DNA of 64,000 nucleotides, taken from contig VANL01000027.1 of assembly GCA_006352455.1 (NCBI GenBank), positions 43,406 to 107,405 of the forward strand, read 5' to 3'. A program made the translations under genes and the position numbers. Position 1 is the first letter of the stretch. The number at the start of each line of letters is the position of its first letter. The notes under the pieces are model-generated. The model was given only the letters and a program-made list of their open reading frames with translations, was not told the origin of the DNA and did no database searches. The DNA comes from Brachionus sp. 'Tiscar'. Its lineage: Eukaryota; Rotifera; Eurotatoria; Ploima; Brachionidae. This document shows positions 36,001 through 47,774 of this stretch, in pieces.

Positions 36001-39000
36001 TTGTGCTGATAAAAAAATAGACTTGGAATAGAAAAATCTAAATTTGATTAATAAAATAAAGTGCATTTTCAGTTTTGAGAAATATTATTTTTTTAAATAA
36101 TAAATCTATCCATAAGAGCAATGAATTACATTGTTCTATAATTATTTAAGTCTTGTTTATATTTTAGCTCTTCAGGGGGACAAAATACTTAAGATATTTT
36201 TTCAAAATTTAATAAACGCCTTAATTGAATTGAAAATCTTTATTACAATAGTTTTAATAAATAAATACATCAAATAATTGGTCTTGAAAACAAGACTTTT
36301 TAAATTAAAATTCTGCTTATACTTAGGCAAAGATTAATTAAGACCATTATTTAAAAATTATATAATTTAGACAAGTACACAATTAGTTATTATATTGAAA
36401 CACTATTGGTTTTGTGTAGTTATCAAGACACAAACGGAACACAGAATTTAAATTCAATAGAAACCGGAACTGAAGAACCTGAAGAACAAGATAATGGAAC
36501 ACATTTTAACGACGACATTGAAAAAAAAATTAGCTTGATTAAAAATTTTTTCGATAAATTGGTAGAGCAAAAATTAGAATCTAATCTTCAAGTAAAAATC
36601 CTTAAGAAATAGAAAAAAAATTAAATATTCTCTAAAGCTGAAAACTTTGAATTTAATTTTCGAGCTACAAGTTCGATATTTTGATCACTTCAGTTCAGAG
36701 ACTGATTATATAAAAAATTTGGTGGAAAATTTTGTGGAGCGGCATCAAAGAGACCTTTGGTCAGTGTACAAATTGAGCCGAATGTGCGTTCGGTATGCAC
36801 ATTATGACTTATCTGAAAAAATTTACGGAAAATTATCCAATTTAATGACTGGAGCAATTCATAACATGTCTACAAATGACCTTAGTTACAAAAATTGGTT
36901 TGAGTTCATGTCACTTGTTTGCAAGGCCGAATCGAGCATGGTAAAATCTGAATTAGAAAATTTTTCAGATTTGATGAAAAATCTTAGCAAATCTTTTGAC
37001 AGCTACACTCGTGCTCAAACACTATTCAAGTCATTATGTTCTAGATGTCTAACTAACTCGAGTTCTTTGCCTATGCTTGAAAATACAAATACTTGCTTTC
37101 AGATTCGATTTTGTGAACTGCGATGTGACCAAATCAAGCTCTTCATTCACTTAAACATGAGTCTGCTGACGTACCGAACTATGCCAGCACCTGTCTTTCA
37201 ATTCAAATCGTCTGAAAATTTGGCCAGATGTGGTCGAATAGCTCAACAAATGAAGTATACTGTCAACGAACTGCAAAAATTAAATCAAAAATTCAAAGAT
37301 TTCATATCTGAATGTTTTGATGCCGACGAACATACCATTAATATTCTAAATATGTAAGTGACATATAATAAAAAATATTGAAAATTTTATAATTATAGAT
37401 CTTAGGTAAATAAGTATTGTTATGTAGCGATTTAAGGCTTCTAAACCTAGTTCAATTATAATTATTGCTTTTAATTGAAACTTCAGTCACAAATGATTAA
37501 AAATCGATTCCATTATAGAAAAAAAAATGCTTTTTAATATATGTAAAAATATTATTTTTAATTAAAAAAGAACACTAGATTCAAATTTAATAAAAAAAAA
37601 AAAAGGCTATTTAACTTTATAATTAAATTGAAAGTGATTCTTTAAAATTATTGAAAATAAAAGTTGATTAACACTATAAAAGTAATTTTTAGAAATTAGT
37701 TAGAAATATTTCGCTGTTTTTTAATCTTGGACCATTCTATTGTTACAATTAAAAATTTTTTCTTGTTTTTTTGTCTTTTTTGAAATAAAAATTTTGACTA
37801 GATTTTGCATTCTATAAATAAATATGACGCATTTAAATTTTCTTTTTTTAATGTTCAAGGGTTTTTCATGTCAAATATTATTGTTAAAAAAATTGAATGA
37901 AAAGATACCAATATGACAAACAATTTAAGTGTTCATGAAATTATTAATAAAAATCTTAATGAACACTATTATTTAGTTGACGAATAATCATCAACAATTT
38001 AAACTAATAGACACTTCCTTTCCTAATTAATTTTTTGATTCATTTGAGATTATTTTCCTACTTGTGACGCTGTTACTTCATCTTCAAAAACTACTTTCCT
38101 TTAAACAAATTAGAAAATCTAAGAAAAGTTTTTAAACCATAATTTTTTTAACGACTGTATAATTTAAGTTGCAAAAAACAAAACGAATGCTTAATATTTT
38201 GTACTAATTTCCTAATATCACCGAAAACTAAACTGTAAGCTTTTTTAAAGCATAGATGAGAAGATTATATTTCTAATTACATTTTCAAGCAAGCTTTTGG
38301 AAGAGTTTAATGCAAATTTTTTAAATAGCAATTCAATACCTAATGAGCAACCAAATGGCTCATTGCTACAAAAAGGTCCAAAATACGAGCAATACGCGGT
38401 AGAATTAAAACTAATGGAAAATTTTCTGTTAAACTTAAAAGAAAAATTACCAAATTTATGCACAAATGATTCACAATCGCACGCTAATGTAGATTTTTTA
38501 AGTTTATTTATCTCTTAATTAATTAAATTTATTTGTTTCAAGCAAATTAGACAATTTCAAGAAATATTTGTTGATTTTATTCAATTGCCTATTCCTTTAC
38601 CTAGAGCCTTTTTTACATCTTTACAAAAAACATCAATAAAGCTAATTGTTTCTCCCAATAACAAGAAAACAAATTCAATTTTGACAATTCGAAATGATCA
38701 AACTTTAGTTGTCAAAATTGATGGAATAATCAATCAGCAATACAAAACAAAATGCCCTATCAGAACTGTTAAAAAAGTACAAATTTGTCTAACCACTGAA
38801 CTAGACAGTAAAAGCATTCCAGATAATAAAGTAACTGTTTAAAATAAGAATCAGCTGAGTAATCAATTTTTTATTTTCAGTTTAACAATATTAAGTTTAT
38901 AGATGTTAAAACCATGCTTGAAGTTCCAAAGAACGACTATTTCAACTCAAATATTTTGGTTAATTTTCCATATTTTGGTAATTATATAATTCAAGTAGAC

Positions 39001-39216
39001 TTATATATATTGGATAATAGTGATATGATTTGGAGGTATACATCTACAGAAAAGCATCAAATTTTAGTTAAGGTTGAGGAAGATCTAAACAGGCAAAAAT
39101 TGTTTGCAGCCATGGCTGCGTCTGTAGTAGCTTCTGGCTCGAATCAAATTGCTAATCACACAAATCGAAATGTAATTGAAAGTGATTCTATAGAAAAAAT
39201 GGATATACAAATTTAA
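33002..39216 (+). CDS. INTS7: Integrator complex subunit 7
   Basis: Helical-repeat scaffold of the nuclear Integrator complex, which cleaves and terminates snRNA and paused mRNA transcripts. Ten exons join in phase: 33002-33098, 33159-33288, 33338-33622, 33668-33914, 34055-34679, 36371-36591, 36638-37353, 38251-38488, 38543-38830 and 38881-39216, giving 1060 residues (human 962). Typical segments are the N-terminal GLLSDNIGQQSESIVKLTEL, RALTLRALGEISPII, DAICRAL and AANKFCALSK; mid-protein LTFYLNLLSEEPRKKIQISI and YIETLLVLCSYQDTN; then CFQIRFCELRCDQIKLFIHL, ARCGRIAQQMKYTV and the C-terminal PRAFFTSLQKTSIKL and PKNDYFNSNILVNF. Introns 5 and 7 are long for this genome (1.7 and 0.9 kb) and appear empty. 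The acceptor of exon 8 is chosen for helix continuity. Confidence 0.92.
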
Positions 39217-39510
39217 TTTAAAATAATTAAATGAATTAAAACATGAATATTTTAATTTGATTTATTTTATTTAAACTTAAAAAAATTTAAAAAATAGTTT
39301 AAATATTCTAACTTTCCGAAAAATTAAATTAAAATTTTTCCTTTTGTAAGAACATTCGAAGAAAAAATAAATTGATCTAAAATTTTCAGCTACTATTAAA
39401 TAAAGTTTTTTGAAAAAAAAATTATTTAATACATGAAATTATCGTCTTTATTTGGTTGATTTATTTTAAATATTTTTTCTAATTGAAATTTGTTTTTATT
39501 TTCGGATTTT

Positions 39511-39618
39511 TCAGCAAAGTGAAATTTTTGATCAAATTTCATTTTTTAAACTTGATCAAAAAATTGTATATGCGCAATTAAATTTCAGTGCATTTTTTAG
39601 AGATCACAATCCTTTTTT
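39511..39618 (+). repeat. Dispersed repeat, copy B
   Basis: Partner of 31611-31716, same orientation, about 8 kb away. Similarity runs across about 105 bp with scattered differences; the edges are not sharp. Confidence 0.6.
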
Positions 39619-40492
39619 ATTAGTTTAAAAATAATTTTCTATAACTTACAAAATTTTTTAAATATTCGATGAATTTTAATGTATAATATTTTTGCTAATT
39701 TATAGCCTTACTTACAGTCATGTTTAATCACAGTACTCTACAAAAAATTATGTAAAATTTTTGCGCCAAAGGATCAGAAATTAATTTAAAATAATCAGAT
39801 ATGATAGAAGCCGTCAAATATTATAAAAAAACTATAAGACCAGAGAAGTATAAAAAATATATAGGTCATTTTTAAAAAGTATTTTAAATCTATGATTATT
39901 ATAAATATATTAATTTAAATCTATTAGATTATTCAAAAAGATATTGACTAGTCTGATCATTAGCTATAAAATATTATGATTTTTTTAGATAAATAATCAA
40001 TTGATAAATAGTTGCGTGTTTTCAAAACTTTTAAAATATAATAAAATTAAGTTTCTCTAAATTTTACTTTTTTTTGCCAATTTTTACAAAAAATAAGTTT
40101 AATTTTGGATGGTTAAAAATATTTATTTTTAAAATCGTTTAAAAAAAAATTAAAATTCATTTTAAATTGGTCTTATTAGAAAATTCTTTGATATCCTATT
40201 GTTTTTAAATCCAAATCAAAAATTTATAATAAAATAAAACTAATCAAGCGAAATGTTGTTATTCCATAAAAAAAGTTTGTGATCCTTTCAATTGAAGCTA
40301 ATACTGTTAAAACTAAAAGGCTTTTTTTAATTATAATAAGAGATTAGATATTATCATATAATATTTTATTGGAAATAAAGTCATTTTGTATAGAGCTCAT
40401 ATAAATACATCTCTTATTTAAATTAAAAAATAACGAATTTATACGAATAAGTAAAAATACATTTCTAAAATATTAGCACTGATGATGAAATT

Positions 40493-40548
40493 TATGAAAT
40501 AAAATTACTTATAGTAATTATATGAAATAAAATTACTTATAGTAATTA
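40493..40548 (+). repeat. Perfect 28-bp tandem duplication
   Basis: Two identical adjacent copies of a 28-bp unit starting TATGAAATAAAATTACTTAT. The unit itself contains the near-palindrome ATTACTTATAGTAAT. Confidence 0.75.
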
Positions 40549-40925
40549 AATTATATTTTTATCTGATATTTTAAATTTATTACTTTAAGAAAATTAGTGA
40601 TTTTCTGGCTTTCTTATTTAAATAAAAAAATTGATAATTGAATCGAAAAAAGGTATTTGTTTATTTTTTGATGATTTTACTTGGCTTCTCATGTATTTAA
40701 AATATTTTGAATTAAACTCTGTTAGGCTTAAAAACAATTGTTAGCAAAAATTTATTTCAAAATTTTTTTATTTAGTTTGTTGAAAATTATTTAATGATTG
40801 ATAATAATAATTTAATTGCTTAAAAAAAAATAAAGCTTTATTAATGAAAGCTAAAATATACATTAAAAATAGAATGTTTTTTTTTATTAATGAAAGTAGA
40901 CAAAGAGTGCGTTATTTGAATTAAT

Positions 40926-41499
40926 TCATTGCTCGAAGTAATAAATGAATCCAGAGTCAACTTTCGGTTGAGACTTCCATTGCAAACTTTCTGATGGATA
41001 TTTTTTCCCACCTCCTTAAAATGAAAAATAAAAACAAAATTTTAACATTTTACTAAAACAATAAACCTTGTGGTTGATGTTTAAAATTTCCCCAAGTATC
41101 TACAGCTGGTTGAGCTCTCCAGTCTAATTTTACTTTTTCTATTGTTTTTTGCGATACTGGAGTTTGATAATTTAGGTTTCGATTATCAACTTTTGGACCA
41201 ACATTTTGTGGTTTAAAAACTTGACCTGGTTGAATTTTGACTTTTGATGGTGGCGGTTCTTTCCACCAGAGTTCTCTCTTGGCAATACGAGTACCTTCTC
41301 CAAATCGAGTTGGGGACTGAGAACTTGTAGTTTGACGAGGCGTTTGATACTGGGCTTGCAAGTCATTTCTCTGAGTAGTTCTACCATTGACTCTAGGAGT
41401 TTGATTTAAATTCTGATAATTGAGATTTTTTTGATAATTAGGACTTATCGGCTGAATATTCTCAACCGATATATTTGTTGATTTTTTTTCCTGACTCAT
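40926..41499 (-). CDS. Tau/MAP-type microtubule-binding repeat protein (putative)
   Basis: Two exons (41499-41067 and 41014-40926, phase 1) encode 173 residues. The first 120 residues are Gln/Asn/Pro/Thr/Ser-rich, basic and probably disordered (YQTPRQTTSSQSPTRFGEG), as in projection domains of microtubule-associated proteins. The last 50 contain KLDWRAQPAVDTWGNFKHQP followed by QGGGKK, close in pattern to the tau/MAP2/MAP4 repeat KLDF...KCGSLxNIxHxPGGGxx, and then a second partial unit, LQWKSQPKVDSG. The splice junction falls inside the PGGG-like turn. Only about one and a half repeats are present against three or four in tau, so a distinct proline-rich protein remains possible. The start is taken at the ATG of MSQEKKS. 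Confidence 0.5.
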
Positions 41500-43679
41500 T
41501 GTCAAATAAACTAGAACTACACCAATTGGTGTTTGTGCTTCTTAAAAACTAAACTCTCAATTATTCAAAAAAAATTTAAAAAATCTAAAAAGGTAAATAT
41601 TTAAAAATGAAAACTTAAGGTTTCCGGGTATAAAATATACGGTTATGTTCTTTCGATCAAAATAATTTCAGAAATAAAATTAATTTTTATACTAGAAATG
41701 CTGCTTCTTATAAATTCATGTCTCCAAAAAGCAAAGGGATTTGGAAATTTTAATTAATCAAAAAATGATGAGGAAAAAAATGCAAGCAAAAAATCACTTT
41801 TTTTCAATTAATTAAGAATTTTTTTAAAACGTTAACTAATTAAAATCATTGATCGAGAGACAGCGAGCAAAGTTTTTCGTTTAAATGCCAATGAGCTAAA
41901 ATTGAATTGTAACTATAGTTACTTTTTTTTATTTTACTTTGAAAAGATGTTAATTCTGGCGAAAATCTTTCCAGAACAATGTTTTGTTACAAAACTGTAA
42001 TTAAAACAATGTCATTAGAGGCCATGTTAAATAAAACAAAAGAGCTTATTTATTTTCTTTTAAAAATTAAACAAAAAAGTCTACTCTTAAATGGTTTCAT
42101 TCGTAAATTTTCTCCAAAATCAAAAAAAATTAAATGCAATTAAATTTAGTTTTACATAAATGTAGCATAGTATATTCATCTGTGAAACCAAATATTTATG
42201 AAAATAAACAATTTTTTGTTGCCAATAACATCCTTTAGAAGTCGGATTTCTTTAATTGCAATTTAAAACAGACTGATTATTAGAATTGCACCATTTCTCC
42301 ACAAAAATCTGTAATATAATTGGAATAATCCTTTTTAAAAGATTTATTTTGTTACTATATCTACTTGAATGATTTTGATTTAAATAACGACAAAATTAAA
42401 ATCCATAAAATTTAAGTTTTTTTTCAATATAATTTTAAGCTGAATTTGTTAGCTTAGCAACAGTTTATTAATTTAAATGTTAAAAAGACAACTTTTAAAA
42501 ATTTATTTTTTCGCTTATAGAGTTAAAAGTTTCCTTTTGACAAAAATCTTGACGTATTTGAACATATTTAATATTCTACTAATATAATAATAAATTATAT
42601 TTAACCGTCAAATTAAAAAATAGCCGGGCTAATAGAACTTTATATGAATATTATTTTTAATTTATTTTGTTAACAAAACTTGCTTTTAAAAAACAAGATC
42701 TTTATTTGATTCATTTTTTCTCGAAAAACTACTTTGATATTATAAAATTTAAAAGTATTTTAATTTAAAATTTTATTTTTTGGAATTTAGCAATTAACAG
42801 AATAAACACAATTTTATTGAAAATTTTTTTTTATTGATTTATTGATTTTAATTTTGCTTGGATTAATCAAATTTAATTTAATTTTTATTTAAAAAAGTTA
42901 AATTCATTTTAAAAATTGTTAACTAATAGATTTTTAATTTTTATTCAGTGTTAATTAAGAATTATGATTGTGTTCTCGCTTTTAAATCTTTATCTAAAAC
43001 GTAAAATTTTATTTTATTTTAACAATTATACTTTTTTTTGTTTAATTTTTGACTCTGCCTTATAAAAATAATGAAACATAAACATTAAAGAGAAACTTTA
43101 AGAATAAGTTTAAGTAAAAACAATTGTTTATAATGATTTATTTGAAAAAGTACTTGATTTGTACTTGAACCGATAGAACTAAACAATGAACTAAAATTTT
43201 TCCTTTTCTAAATTAAAAATTTCATTGAGATATTAATAATAAAACTCCTAATAATAAAAATTAGCATGTAATTTTAAAATTTTAAAATATTTTATAATTA
43301 TAATAAAATTTAAAAATATTTTTTACTAACTTCATCTGATCTCATGTTAATCTTTAAATAGATTATTTAGCTCAAACTTATTAGTGATATTTATGTACAA
43401 ATCTGAAAACAGGTTTAACACCAGCATATAATTTATTTTAAAGTTGAATGTTATTCTAATAAAATCTCGTAGGCTTAAACAATAATAAAATGCAATCTAA
43501 TATTAAAATAAACAAAAAAATATTTTAATTTAAGTAATCAAGGCTATTATTTTAAGGGTAATTTCCAATTTAAATTAATTTATTCATTTTAAGTTTTATT
43601 TAAATATGTATTTTAAAATTGCTTAGAAATCGAAAACTAATACAAAAAAAAAAGTTTATTTCAAACAATACCAAACCTA
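41500..43679. other. Noncoding stretch between the tau-like gene and TMEM26-like gene
   Basis: Divergent promoters of both genes lie here. A 12-bp palindrome CACCAATTGGTG lies about 20 bp upstream of the tau-like ATG. Otherwise featureless. Confidence 0.5.
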
Positions 43680-44795
43680 ATGCTAAAATCACAACTTTAT
43701 GATCCATCAATTGATCCACTAAGACCCGAATTTTATAATGAAAAGTTTTTGAGGAAAAACACTTTAATACCTATACCTAATTCAGCAATTGTAAAAATAT
43801 ACAAATCGAAAATATGGCTTTCAATCAAATCAATAGCATGTCGTTTACTGATGATTTTTTACTCTATGTTTCTAATTATTGAAACCTCGGTTTTGTTTCA
43901 AGAATCCATGCTACTTTTAAACATATTTTATCTTTTTTTAATGTTAGCAGATGGATTCGTTATAGTTTTTATGAGGAAAGGTTTGGAGGATAGATGGTGT
44001 TGCCTATCGATAATTTATTTTATATGCGCCATTTCGACTCCATTTTGGTTAATGGAAATTAATCATGGGATATTCTTAACTTTAAAAATATATAATCCAG
44101 ATTTTATGCAACAAGTTGATCATTATTACAGATATTTAAGAGACTCTGACTATGTTTTAACTAGTGGGGTTTCTAAGATAGGTAAAAAATTCAATAATGA
44201 TATTGATTGGCTAAACATGTCAAAAAAAGAAGAATATTCTTCAATGCTGGAAAAACATGAAGCTCTCTTTTGTTTAACACTAATGATTTGTAGAGTTTTC
44301 ATACCACAAGCAACTTTAACATGGGGTGCTATTAGTAGTTTAGTCGAATTTTCTTTTAATACAATTTTTGATATTTACTCAACCATTAATATGTGTAGAG
44401 ATCCTCGACTTAACTTACCTTATAATATTAGAATAGCTGGAGTATTGGTAAGCAATGCTGCTCTTTTGCCTATTTCTCTAAATATTTTTCCAGATTCCAA
44501 TTCTTTTAATGGACCAAAGATTTCTTTATTAAGAAAAATAACGGATAATTTTTACTTTCGCTTGATAATTCAAATTTTTCTAGCTGATTTGCCATTTTTG
44601 TTGCTTCGTTTAGTTATTCTTAAAAATTTGAAATTTGTAAAAAAAGAAATGTATTATTTAATAGCTAAGCAAATTATAATCATTCTGGTAAAATTTATGG
44701 TTATGATATATAATATTATAACAAATTATTTTTCAAAAAATAACATTCGTGAAATAGATTTGTTGAATAATATGACAAAATTCAAAATTTATTAA
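43680..44795 (+). CDS. TMEM26: TMEM26-like multi-pass membrane protein
   Basis: Single-exon gene, 371 residues (human TMEM26 is 368). Hydrophobic helices are evident at about residues 48-75, 80-100, 108-126, 198-216, 244-262, 292-312 and 320-345. The core RKGLEDRWCCLSIIYFICAISTPFWLMEI matches the TMEM26 pattern of a charged loop, KRGxxxxWxSPxxFLYL, then PxxWxLE, and the loop EALFCLTLMICRVFIPQ lies where the family has its conserved LIxGRWLLP motif. Molecular function is unknown in the family; in mammals it is a beige-fat surface marker. I rely on length, topology and the W...W/LE core. Confidence 0.6.
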   Translation: MLKSQLYDPSIDPLRPEFYNEKFLRKNTLIPIPNSAIVKIYKSKIWLSIKSIACRLLMIFYSMFLIIETSVLFQESMLLLNIFYLFLMLADGFVIVFMRKGLEDRWCCLSIIYFICAISTPFWLMEINHGIFLTLKIYNPDFMQQVDHYYRYLRDSDYVLTSGVSKIGKKFNNDIDWLNMSKKEEYSSMLEKHEALFCLTLMICRVFIPQATLTWGAISSLVEFSFNTIFDIYSTINMCRDPRLNLPYNIRIAGVLVSNAALLPISLNIFPDSNSFNGPKISLLRKITDNFYFRLIIQIFLADLPFLLLRLVILKNLKFVKKEMYYLIAKQIIIILVKFMVMIYNIITNYFSKNNIREIDLLNNMTKFKIY

Positions 44796-46460
44796 ATTTT
44801 ATTTGATTTTTATTATTTAAAAAAATAGCTTAATTGCTGATTCTTTTAGAAAATAAACTATGCAAATTGTTATAGAATAAGCATTTTATTTTGGAAGAAA
44901 ATTAAAATTATAATTTTGGCATTTAATGGCATTTTTGGTTTATATTTATAACAATATTTAAAGCATGAGTATGTTTTCTTAAAATTAAAAAAAACTCTTA
45001 ATATGGTTAATTTTTTTTTCACTTGAGAGTTAAAAAGTCAATTTATTCTATATAGAATTACACAAAAAATGGCAATTAATTAAATTATTAGGTTTATATT
45101 TAAAATTTTCATACAAAAATGATTGTTGAATTAGCTATCTTAATTTTGCTAAAAAATTTCAGATGGTTTTTCGCCAAGAAATCGAATGCAAATATTCAGG
45201 CTGGGATGGTGGCGTAATGTCTCTTGATAGACTGATGTCGGGCAAATTGCTTTTAACTGTTACACATGATTTAAATGTTGAAAGAAAGATAGACTATTAA
45301 CATTAAGTATATATTGCTTAATGTAAAAAATCTAAATTAAGAATTCATTTCCATACTTGAAATAGACAGCATAACATTTCCTTAAAACTTGTTTTTTCTC
45401 AAAAAGATTTAAAATATTTTTTTTAGCTCATTATTCAAAATAAAACTTAAAAATTGCAGATCGAATCTAAAAAATTAAATTTTAATTTCTTGAGTCTTAA
45501 AACCTTTTAATTAGCTCATTATTTATCATTGTTTGATGACTTACTGTAAACCAAAAAATGATACAAAATATTCCACAAAAAGATTTCCAAAAACATAAAA
45601 AATAAAATGATATTATGAAAGAGTAGGTCCAGATTAACAATAAAAAACTAAAAAATGAAGAAAAATATTCTTTATTTTGCCTTATACAGCACGGTGTGTT
45701 TTTAAAAAAATTGAATATGTGCTTTAAAGGTATCCTAAATGCCCATGTATAAAAAGATTTAATTGTATATTAAAGACATTCGCATGTTTGTTAGTCAAGA
45801 AAATCCTATTTCAAATGCAGTTGTCAAATACAAATGAAACTTCCCAAGTCTCTTATTTGAAATAAATGACAAAAAAAACTCATTAAATAGATTTAAAATT
45901 CAATAACACGTTTTTGAGTAATATTAATCGATTAGTTCATATTAATATTTGAAGTTTTTTTCTTTAGTAGTTATGCAGTTATGGGAAATTATCAGCTCTC
46001 ATGACAATGCTAAGCATTCTTGATTGTGATCTTGATCTCATTTATTCATTTTTTCTAGTTCAATCAGGCCTTAAAAAAATTTTCATTTATTACTTTATAA
46101 GTTTACTCTCAAAAAAAGTTTTATTTGAAATAAAATGAATTGATTTTTCAATAGATTAAAGTATTTTCCTATTTTGATTAAAGTTTTTAATATGAAGATC
46201 TATAAATTTTAGTTAAATCTCTAAAATTAAAAATGAACATTTCAAACTTTTTTACTTTATCTGCTTTAATGGATCTCAGTATATGAATAGACCAATAAAG
46301 ACACTTTTAATTTTTATATTTTAACAAAGCAATTAAATTAATTTTTCGATCATGTATTTAATACCCTGAATTTTGAAAGATGAAAAATTCAGTTAAGTTG
46401 AAACTAGAGAGTAAATTAAAATTTAAAATAAAAATCTTTAATAAAAATATTTAAATTAAT
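44796..46460. other. Noncoding stretch between TMEM26-like gene and RABGGTA
   Basis: Mostly AT-rich. A single coding-like frame at 45163-45300 is annotated separately. Confidence 0.5.
45163..45300 (+). CDS. Possible orphan exon, 45 codons
   Basis: A frame starting MVFRQEIECKYSGWDGGVM and ending TVTHDLNVERKIDY then TAA. It begins immediately after a good acceptor (AAAAATTTCAG), and its GC and amino-acid use stand out from the surroundings. It could be a terminal exon of an unlocated gene, a recent insertion, or chance. I recognise no homologue and see no linked upstream exon. Confidence 0.35.
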   Translation: MVFRQEIECKYSGWDGGVMSLDRLMSGKLLLTVTHDLNVERKIDY

Positions 46461-47774
46461 TTAGGAATTGTTCTCAATAAGTTTTTGCTTAATTTCTAAA
46501 TAGTAATTTTTTCTAAAAACGTCCACTTGGAATGCAAGCTTATCTAAATAAGATAGAATAGTTTCTTTGTACTGATTGTAATCCATTATGCACATCAATT
46601 CGACTAGTTTTAACATACACCATTTTGAATTTTCTTTTTCAAATTGATTTAATTCCTTCATGTTATTAAAATGATTAGTCAAAATTTCCGAATCTAATTT
46701 TAAATCATGCATTTGAAATTTAGATTTAAATTCATACACATCCTTTTGTTCGTTAAAATCCAACAAAAATTCAATCGGAAACCCACCATTTCTAATCATT
46801 ATCTCAATTTTTATTTTAGAATGCTTAGATTTAATAAAATTCTCAAATAAAGTATCATTGCGAACATCTTTTAAATCAACTTTCCAAATATTATTGTCCA
46901 ATTTGCAATTATACTCGTCAAATTTGAAATCCATATTATTTAATTTAATAAACTTAAAATTCTTAATCAAGTCCATTTCTTTGGTTAATTGAAAATAAAT
47001 GTTTCTGTTCGTAAGATCCATTACTAACTCTCTCACCAAGCTTTTTTGGTGTTCGAGCAAAAGCCATTTTTGGTATATCCAGGCACTCTGATCGTTTGGA
47101 TCTGTGAAAACTGCATTTTCAATTAGATTTAATTCATTTTTAAATATCTCATTATCAATCTGATTTTCATAGTACAATTGTTCTATAAGTTTATTCCTAT
47201 AGTGCCATGAGCTGTAGTTGGAAAAGTTTGAGCTTATTTTTTCAGAAGAAAAGTCTAATTCGTTTTTTTTTTCTAAATTTCCGTGTTTGACAACAAAAAA
47301 TCTATGTCTCCAGCAATGAAAATTTCGCTCATCTTGATTCAAAAATTTACTGCATAAATTTAATTCATTTTTCCAGTTCAAAATTTGATTTTTTTCTCCA
47401 AATTTTTTGCAGTCTGCTCTCAAAAGAGACCATTGTCGATGATACCAAGTCGGATAAGATTTAGGATTCTTTTTCAAGCATATCTCAGTCAAAGTCATCT
47501 CATTAGTAAGCATTTTTACCATGTTTTCTTCATTATTTGTTTCATCAAAGAATATAATGGTATTTTTTCTCAAATTCCACAGTGTTTGAATATCTGGGTT
47601 GGAAATTAGAATTTCTTCACTTAATTTTAGTCCCGAATCATCGTAAATTTTTTTTTCAACGCGAGACAAACATTCCGACATTGCATATTTGTACGCCTTG
47701 AGTTTCTTTTCCCGTTCCAAACGCTTTCTCTCAGCTTGCTCTTCAGTGGTTCTTACTTTCAAACGACCATGCAT
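46461..47774 (-). CDS. RABGGTA: Rab geranylgeranyltransferase alpha subunit
   Basis: Alpha subunit of the cytosolic enzyme that adds geranylgeranyl groups to C-terminal cysteines of Rab GTPases presented by REP. Single exon, 437 residues. The start MHGRLKVRTTEEQAERKRLE is the highly conserved N-terminus; its His2 is the residue that reaches the active site of the beta subunit in the mammalian enzyme. Prenyltransferase alpha repeats follow: NPDIQTLWNLRK, NPKSYPTWYHRQWSL, DERNFHCWRHRFFV, NYSSWHYRNKLI and DPNDQSAWIYQKWLL. An Ig-like insert region and the ENSKWCMLKLVELM segment come next, but the protein stops where vertebrates begin their leucine-rich repeats, so the C-terminal LRR domain (about 120 residues) is absent. 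Confidence 0.93.
   Translation of the reverse strand: MHGRLKVRTTEEQAERKRLEREKKLKAYKYAMSECLSRVEKKIYDDSGLKLSEEILISNPDIQTLWNLRKNTIIFFDETNNEENMVKMLTNEMTLTEICLKKNPKSYPTWYHRQWSLLRADCKKFGEKNQILNWKNELNLCSKFLNQDERNFHCWRHRFFVVKHGNLEKKNELDFSSEKISSNFSNYSSWHYRNKLIEQLYYENQIDNEIFKNELNLIENAVFTDPNDQSAWIYQKWLLLEHQKSLVRELVMDLTNRNIYFQLTKEMDLIKNFKFIKLNNMDFKFDEYNCKLDNNIWKVDLKDVRNDTLFENFIKSKHSKIKIEIMIRNGGFPIEFLLDFNEQKDVYEFKSKFQMHDLKLDSEILTNHFNNMKELNQFEKENSKWCMLKLVELMCIMDYNQYKETILSYLDKLAFQVDVFRKNYYLEIKQKLIENNS

Larger units (their letters stand above)
39217..40925. other. Noncoding stretch between INTS7 and the tau-like gene
   Basis: Gene ends converge here. It holds dispersed repeat copy B and a 28-bp tandem duplication, and no open frame of note. 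Confidence 0.5.

Noticed and set aside
41510..41535. CACCAATTGGTG palindrome upstream of the tau-like gene as an operator
   Set aside because: A single 12-bp palindrome is not enough evidence of regulation; mentioned only in the intergenic entry.
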